A stretch of DNA of 8,174 bases from Fimbriimonadaceae bacterium (GTDB lineage: Bacteria > Armatimonadota > Fimbriimonadia > Fimbriimonadales > Fimbriimonadaceae). Made by a program: the position numbers and the translations under genes. Location of the stretch: NCBI GenBank assembly GCA_020851885.1, contig JADZBW010000029.1, positions 1-8,174 of the forward strand, in the 5' to 3' direction. Shown piece after piece: positions 1 through 3,557 of this stretch. Position 1 is the stretch's first letter. Each line of letters starts with the position of its first letter. The notes beneath the pieces were generated by a model. The model made no database searches and was not told the origin of the DNA. It saw only the letters and a program-made list of their open reading frames with translations.

Positions 1-147
1 AGAGCCTCCCATGGCTGGGGAGATGGCTCAACCAGGCGGGCAAGCAAGTCCGGCAACCCCCTCGCCCCGATGACTGGCGGGGAGAGGGGGCAGGGGGTGA
101 GGGGTGAAGGTGCCATCGCAGGGTACAAAGCTACCATGCCAAGGCCA
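1..147. repeat. 155-bp tandem repeat, copy A
   Basis: The first copy of a directly repeated unit matches 156-302 at a constant offset of 155 bases with few differences. It may begin before the window. The unit contains the G-run hairpin element (58-104) and ends with the ATG and first four codons of the downstream DUF559 gene (136-147), after which the copies diverge. In this copy those codons run into unrelated sequence, so it carries a start-codon fragment and not a gene. The match was read directly by aligning the two stretches. Confidence 0.9.
58..104 (-). repeat. 47-bp G/C-run hairpin element, copy 1
   Basis: This interspersed-type element has a C4-T-C-[G/T]-C4 arm, a short loop, a G4-A-G-A-G5 arm and then a further G-rich tail. 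It is 155 bases upstream of copy 2 and lies in the same orientation. One mismatch (G opposite A) interrupts the stem. Strand is defined relative to copy 3, taken as plus. Conceptual translations of such elements give proline-rich peptides (PLSPP-like), so small ORFs across it should not be called genes. Confidence 0.85.
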
Positions 148-155
148 TACCAAGC

Positions 156-302
156 AGGGCTTCCCATGACTGGGAAAATGGCTCAACCAGGCGGACAAGC
201 AAGTCTGGCAACCCCCTCGCCCCGATGAATGGCGGGGAGAGGGGGCAGGGGGTGAGGGGTGAAGGCGCCATCGCAGGGTACAAAGCTACCATGCCAAGGC
301 CA
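156..302. repeat. 155-bp tandem repeat, copy B
   Basis: The second copy of the tandem unit leads straight into the DUF559 coding region, whose start codon (291) and first four codons belong to the repeat. It differs from copy A at scattered positions, for example A instead of C in the hairpin loop. The duplication therefore copied the upstream region and the extreme 5' end of the gene. Confidence 0.9.
213..259 (-). repeat. 47-bp G/C-run hairpin element, copy 2 (left flank of DUF559 gene)
   Basis: The reverse complement of 698-744 matches this stretch at about 45 of 47 positions, the visible differences being at 219 and 246. It lies 31 bases upstream of the DUF559 start codon. With copy 3 it forms a long inverted repeat enclosing the gene. 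Confidence 0.88.
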
Positions 303-686
303 CAGCCCAACCGATCGGAAAGTGCGATCCGCGCCGCGCAGCGCGCACGCCAGAATCCTTCGGTCGCCGAGGCGATCGTCTGGACGTTTCTGCGCAACGG
401 CCGCCTGGGTTTCAAGTTTCGTCGAGAATATCCGGTTCTCGACTACCGGCTGGATTTCTATTGCGCGGAGGCTAAATTGGCCGTTGAATTCGATGGCGAG
501 CAGCACGATTCCATGCGGGACGCATTGCGTGACTCCCGCTTGGCTGAACTTGGAATCGAAGTCTTGCGGATTCCCAATCGCACCTTCTTCATGCTCGACG
601 ATAGTCCCCGGGTGGATACATTCAATGTGATCCGGAAACGATGCGAAGATCGCACGGGAAGGCTGGGAATCGCGTTAGAACTATGA
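291..686 (+). CDS. DUF559 domain protein (Vsr-like, PD-(D/E)XK-type putative endonuclease)
   Basis: This 131-residue protein covers a whole DUF559 domain. An N-terminal helical part (about residues 9-36, 'RAAQRARQNPSVAEAIVWTF') is followed by the typical 'FKFRREYPV' strand (41-49), 'DYRLDFYC' with Asp55, 'AVEFDGEQH' (65-73) with Glu67, Asp69 and His72, then 'LGIEVLRIPN' (87-96). These acidic and histidine positions match the presumed active site of a restriction-endonuclease-like fold related to Vsr mismatch nickases. The family's substrate is not established. ATG 291 was preferred over an in-frame ATG at 225, because the 22 extra residues only translate the repeat. No convincing Shine-Dalgarno precedes either start. 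The gene sits tightly between inverted 47-bp repeats, suggesting it was acquired together with them. The family assignment is solid; DNA cleavage is inferred. Confidence 0.85.
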   Translation: MPRPQPNRSESAIRAAQRARQNPSVAEAIVWTFLRNGRLGFKFRREYPVLDYRLDFYCAEAKLAVEFDGEQHDSMRDALRDSRLAELGIEVLRIPNRTFFMLDDSPRVDTFNVIRKRCEDRTGRLGIALEL

Positions 687-697
687 CGGTCGGATGG

Positions 698-744
698 CCC
701 CTCACCCCCTACCCCCTCTCCCCGCCATTCATCGGGGAGAGGGG
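698..744 (+). repeat. 47-bp G/C-run hairpin element, copy 3 (right flank, inverted)
   Basis: This copy is inverted relative to copies 1 and 2 and starts 12 bases after the DUF559 stop. It contains a perfect 12-bp stem (713-724 pairing with 733-744) around an 8-base loop. There is no T-tract after the stem, so it is not a classical intrinsic terminator, but it could slow polymerase or protect the 3' end of the DUF559 transcript. Confidence 0.88.
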
Positions 745-807
745 AATTCTTGGCCCACCATTCGCGAGGATCAACGTCGTCTTTGGAACCTGGGGCGACC
801 GTCAGGC

Positions 808-860
808 CCTTCGTCGCTTAGGACGGTGGTCCCGAACAATGCATGCTAACCGTGTCAGGT
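808..860 (+). ncRNA. ffs: Probable truncated SRP RNA gene: 5' half only (ffs remnant)
   Basis: The stretch ends with AACCGTGTCAGGT (848-860), which matches the conserved 5' strand of SRP RNA domain IV. It is preceded by CCCGAAC and GCATGCT, which fit the 5' arm of small bacterial SRP RNAs. In an intact gene this is followed by CCGGAAGGAAGCAGC and a complementary 3' arm. Here the sequence departs immediately after GTCAGGT, and no complement of GGACGGTGGTCCC (820-832) occurs in the following bases. I therefore read it as a broken copy that cannot fold as SRP RNA. The 5' limit is approximate. Recognition is from memory of the family consensus, so confidence is moderate. Confidence 0.5.
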
Positions 861-921
861 ACTGGATTTCCCTGTGAAAAGCACTGGGGATCTATTTCTG
901 ACTCCCAACAATTTATGGAAC

Positions 922-927
922 AAGGAG
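922..927 (+). promoter_or_regulatory. Ribosome binding site of the protease gene
   Basis: AAGGAG lies 4 bases before ATG 932 and fixes this start, in agreement with the signal peptide beginning right there. Confidence 0.8.
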
Positions 928-931
928 ATTT

Positions 932-1948
932 ATGGAGAGCCCTTCCCTGTACAAACCGAAGGCACTGATGCCGATCGCCATTTTCGCAACTACCCTACTG
1001 CTCATATCTTGCGGCGGAGGTGGAGGTGGGGGCGGATCCACCGGCGGTTCGTCGGGAGGGTCCACTGGCCTGACGACCGGCAGTACAACCGGTAGTACCA
1101 CAGGTTCTACCACTGGTTCGACCACCGGCAGTACCACTGGCAGCACTACCGGAAGCACCACGGGTAGCTCTACCGGCAGTACCACTGGCTCCTCAACGGG
1201 AAGCACTACTGGTTCGACCACCGGCAGCACGACCGGAAGCACCACGGGTAGCACTACCGGCAGTACCACCGGCTCCACAACGGGAAGCACGACCGGAGGC
1301 ACCACGGGTGGCGGCGGTTCCGCCAACGGACCTTTGGGCTGTCCGCTGGACTCCTACAATCCAAACTACTGCGAGGAGACCGATCCGAGCACCAGTCAGC
1401 CCAATACCGTCCACTGGTGGAATCACTTCCCGCTCAAGATCTACTTCAACACCGCTCCAACCATCCAAGGCCAAGACGCCAATGCCATCGTTATGAACGG
1501 CTTCAACGCATGGGGGGTCGTTCCTGGCTTCAATCTCGCCACCACGGTAGGTTCTGCCGGCCAAGCCGACATCGTCATCTCCTATCAGAACTCCGCGACG
1601 CAACCTTCCGGCTGGATCGGCCAGGCCAACTGGAGCTATTTCCCGTTCAACAGCCAGGCGACGAGCGGAACCATCACTCTTAAGACCTGGGACTCCATGA
1701 GCCTTGCCGAAGTGGTGGACGGCCTACGCCACACCGCCCAACACGAGTTCGGACACATCCTGTTCCTCGGTGGGCACAGCGCTTCCTCTGCAGATTCGAT
1801 GTTCTGGTCCGGCGCGACCAACCAGTACAAGCCGCTGACCAGCCGAGATCAAAACAGCCTCAACACCACCTACTGCGGATCCTTTGCCGACCGGTCGCCA
1901 GGAAGGGCGCCAACGGGCGAGATTCGCTCCCGAACCATCAACGACTAA
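932..1948 (+). CDS. Secreted lipoprotein metalloprotease, matrixin-like (metzincin)
   Basis: This is a 338-residue exported protein. Residues 8-27 form a lipoprotein signal peptide (lysines, hydrophobic core, lipobox Leu-Ile-Ser-Cys27), so the mature protein should be membrane-anchored by Cys27. Eight glycines (28-35) and a Gly/Ser/Thr linker with about twenty TTG-type tetrapeptides (47-126) follow. The catalytic domain (about 137-328) resembles matrixins: 'PLKIYF', an 'NGFNAW' helix, 'ADIVISY', a zinc motif HEFGHILFLGGHS (271-283; His271, Glu272, His275, His282) and a Met-turn candidate, 'DSMFWSG' (Met290), then 'LTSRDQNSL' as in the C-terminal matrixin helix. The zinc motif is one residue longer than HExxHxxGxxH and lacks its first glycine. 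Cys137, Cys147 and Cys323 could form disulfides. The substrate is unknown. It is a single gene, converging with the VOC gene across a shared terminator. Confidence 0.82.
   Translation: MESPSLYKPKALMPIAIFATTLLLISCGGGGGGGGSTGGSSGGSTGLTTGSTTGSTTGSTTGSTTGSTTGSTTGSTTGSSTGSTTGSSTGSTTGSTTGSTTGSTTGSTTGSTTGSTTGSTTGGTTGGGGSANGPLGCPLDSYNPNYCEETDPSTSQPNTVHWWNHFPLKIYFNTAPTIQGQDANAIVMNGFNAWGVVPGFNLATTVGSAGQADIVISYQNSATQPSGWIGQANWSYFPFNSQATSGTITLKTWDSMSLAEVVDGLRHTAQHEFGHILFLGGHSASSADSMFWSGATNQYKPLTSRDQNSLNTTYCGSFADRSPGRAPTGEIRSRTIND
1082..1297 (+). repeat. 12-bp coding repeat, 18 units of Ser-(Thr/Ser)-Thr-Gly
   Basis: Eighteen consecutive 12-base units encode STTG (units 8 and 10 encode SSTG). They are flanked by LTTG and GTTG units, making twenty in all. 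Codons for Ser, Thr and Gly vary widely between units while the peptide stays fixed. Units 6-10 and 13-17 correspond nearly base for base at 84-base spacing, showing block duplication. The encoded segment is a flexible, potentially O-glycosylated spacer between lipid anchor and protease domain. Confidence 0.95.
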
Positions 1949-1955
1949 CCTTCCA

Positions 1956-1997
1956 AAGCAAGAATCCCCGAAGGATTCCCTTCGGGGCTTCTTGCTT
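1956..1997. terminator. Bidirectional intrinsic terminator
   Basis: A long hairpin has two 9-bp stem blocks (1956-1964 with 1989-1997, and 1966-1974 with 1979-1987), one T/C mismatch between them and a 4-base loop ATTC. It begins 8 bases after the protease stop and ends 3 bases from the VOC gene stop, serving both convergent genes. The flanks are only mildly T-rich, but the A-rich/T-rich outer stem can act as the tract in both directions. Confidence 0.88.
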
Positions 1998-1999
1998 CT

Positions 2000-2452
2000 T
2001 CAATCGTCGTTTTCGAGCAGTTCCAGTATCACCCCGAGTTTCTCAGAGCTTGCGACATAGGCGTATCTGCCGCCCGTGTATTCCCCTTTCATCGCCAACG
2101 AAATCCCTTCGTCATGGAGAGCGCTCAAAGCCCGAGTCATGGATGGCACCACCACTGCGATGTGCTGGACCCCTTCCCCGTGCCTATCGAGGTGATCCTG
2201 CCAAGCGCTCGGCTTTCCGTCCGGTTCAATCAACTCGATCGCCACTTGACCCATATTGAAGAAGCACAGCTTGGCCGTCGCCTCACTTGGCGCACCTCGA
2301 TAGAAGGTCTGGGCTTGATCGAACCCGGCGGTCACGATGATCGGCGGCTCTTCGACGCCCAGCAGCTTCGACCACTCGGCGCGCGTCCGTTCGATGTTGC
2401 GGACGACGATCCCAATTTGGGTGACACGGTCGGTGCCGAAGGCGTTTGCCAT
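2000..2452 (-). CDS. VOC-superfamily protein (glyoxalase I / methylmalonyl-CoA epimerase-like)
   Basis: This 150-residue protein has two beta-alpha-beta-beta-beta VOC modules. Module 1 holds 'RVTQIGIVVRNIERTRAEWSKLLG' (9-32, written in part) and 'VAIELIEP' (70-77). Module 2 holds 'GEGVQHIAVVV' (92-102), 'ALSALHDEGI' and 'GVILELLE' (140-147). The presumed metal ligands are Gln12, Glu73, His97 and Glu144. The 'IELIEPDG...HGEGVQHIA' run resembles methylmalonyl-CoA epimerases, but the usual first-strand His is Gln, and no mutase gene is nearby, so substrate is left open. An in-frame ATG at 2506 would add 18 residues and overlap the start of the divergent gene. ATG 2452 gives a normal family N-terminus and was preferred, although neither start has a clear Shine-Dalgarno. 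Its 3' end uses the shared terminator. Confidence 0.85.
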   Translation of the reverse strand: MANAFGTDRVTQIGIVVRNIERTRAEWSKLLGVEEPPIIVTAGFDQAQTFYRGAPSEATAKLCFFNMGQVAIELIEPDGKPSAWQDHLDRHGEGVQHIAVVVPSMTRALSALHDEGISLAMKGEYTGGRYAYVASSEKLGVILELLENDD

Positions 2453-2504
2453 GTCGCGAACATACCCGTTTGCTACACTCGTCTCAGGTGCAAGACCAGA
2501 TCGC
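2453..2504. promoter_or_regulatory. Divergent promoter region between VOC and DUF2156 genes
   Basis: With the preferred starts, 52 bases separate two divergent genes, so the promoters must lie here or extend into the coding ends. On the plus strand TACACT (2474-2479) is a fair -10 candidate, but no -35 box at normal spacing is visible. The region is inferred from gene layout more than from sequence. Confidence 0.3.
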
Positions 2505-3557
2505 ATGAGGCCGGACGAAAGTCGAGAGCGGGCAAGGAACCTGATCCTTCGCTACGGGTGGAATACCACCTGCTACCAAATCGTGAATCGCAAGATCGAA
2601 CATTGGTTCGGCCCTGACTCCGTCGTAGGCTTCGTCGAGAAGCATGGAGTGAGGATCGTGGCCGGTGCGCCGGTATGCACCGAGTCGCGACTTTCAGAAA
2701 CCCTGGAGTCGTTCGAGGAGTCGGCCAAAGGCCGAGTCTGCTATTTTGGCGCGGAGGAGAGAGTCCGCCAGGCGACGAAGGGAAATCTCCACTATTCGAC
2801 AGCCATCTTAGGCGCACAACCTGTCTGGTCGCCCGACACCTGGGCGGCCGCGGTGGATGGGGATGCGTCTCTTCGAGCTCAAGTTCACCGGGCGAAAAAC
2901 AAAGGCGTCACCGTTCGGGAAATGGAAGCCGAAGAGGCTAGTGGCCACCCGCAGCTGCGGAGAGTCCTCGAGGAATGGCTCTCTACCCGAGGACTTCCAA
3001 CCATGCACTTCTTGGTGGAACCGGAAACGCTCGGGTTCCTTGCCGACCGCAGGATCTTTGCCGCCTTTCGCGGGGACAAGCTGGTGAGCTTTACGACCCT
3101 GTGCCCGATTCCCGAACGCAAAGGTTGGCTTACCGAACAGTTCGTGCGCGGACGGGACGCCCCCAATGGCACGGTTGAAACAACTTTGGACTTTGCCGTT
3201 CGCACAATTGGCAGAGAAGGCGCCGAATTCCTGACCATGGGCATGGTTCCACTTTCTCGTGAAGTGGCCACCACTGGCAATGAACCTTGGTGGCTTCGCT
3301 TCTGCATTCGCTGGATGCGAGCGCATGGCAAGCGGTTCTACAACTTCGAAGGACTGAACTGGTTCAAACAGAAATTTCATCCGGATCGCTGGGACCCGAT
3401 CTACGCCATTTCTTCTGAACCTCGCCTCACTCTCCGAACGATGTATGCGATTGCAAGCGCCTTCACGGACATGCCACCTTGGAAGGCCGTCTTGCTGGGT
3501 GGATACATGGGGCTGGGCCGTGAAATCCAGAGCCTGCGTGGTCGAAGAAGGCACTAG
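2505..3557 (+). CDS. DUF2156 / phosphatidylglycerol lysyltransferase C-terminal domain protein
   Basis: This 350-residue protein has two GNAT-like halves and no membrane segments, unlike full MprF enzymes, which carry an N-terminal flippase domain. Features in order are 'LILRYGWNTTCYQIVN' (13-28) and 'IEHWF', 'VVGFVEKHGVRIVAGAPVC' (40-58), 'CYFGAEE' (79-85), 'LRAQVHRAKNKGVTVRE' (123-139), 'IFAAFRGDKLVSFTTL' (184-199), and the hallmark 'RFYNFEGLNWFKQKFHPD' (277-294) then 'WDPIY'. Relatives transfer an amino acid from aminoacyl-tRNA to phosphatidylglycerol or other acceptors; the acceptor here is unknown. ATG 2505 was chosen because the domain begins within 20 residues of it. The open frame extends upstream to 2337, but that part is antisense to the VOC gene. 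Its stop overlaps the polA stop on the other strand. Confidence 0.82.
   Translation: MRPDESRERARNLILRYGWNTTCYQIVNRKIEHWFGPDSVVGFVEKHGVRIVAGAPVCTESRLSETLESFEESAKGRVCYFGAEERVRQATKGNLHYSTAILGAQPVWSPDTWAAAVDGDASLRAQVHRAKNKGVTVREMEAEEASGHPQLRRVLEEWLSTRGLPTMHFLVEPETLGFLADRRIFAAFRGDKLVSFTTLCPIPERKGWLTEQFVRGRDAPNGTVETTLDFAVRTIGREGAEFLTMGMVPLSREVATTGNEPWWLRFCIRWMRAHGKRFYNFEGLNWFKQKFHPDRWDPIYAISSEPRLTLRTMYAIASAFTDMPPWKAVLLGGYMGLGREIQSLRGRRRH

Larger units (their letters stand above)
687..931. other. Intergenic spacer between DUF559 and protease genes
   Basis: This 245-base spacer holds repeat copy 3 (698-744) and the SRP RNA-like fragment (about 808-860). The remaining 861-931 must carry the protease leader and probably its promoter. 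I see no pair of -35/-10 boxes good enough to call. An open frame across 641-877 only translates the repeat and is not a gene. Confidence 0.6.

Noticed and set aside
225..290. N-terminal extension of the DUF559 protein from ATG 225
   Set aside because: The 22 residues only translate the hairpin repeat and are not part of the domain; ATG 291 gives a normal family N-terminus.
1..302. CRISPR-like array at the left end
   Set aside because: Only two direct copies of a 155-bp unit are present. The unit is far too long, without spacers, and no cas gene is nearby.
713..744. Intrinsic terminator of the DUF559 gene
   Set aside because: The stem is strong, but no T-tract follows and the same element occurs upstream of the gene, so it is a repeat hairpin first; a secondary role in 3' end protection stays possible.
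641..877. A 78-codon plus-strand frame with a 'PLTPYPLSPPFIGERG' stretch
   Set aside because: It translates the hairpin element and the SRP RNA-like fragment, overlaps the end of the DUF559 gene and has no ribosome binding site.
913..1326. A minus-strand frame with proline/valine repeats (VVLPVVEPVV type)
   Set aside because: It is the reverse translation of the Ser-Thr-Thr-Gly coding repeat of the lipoprotein protease.
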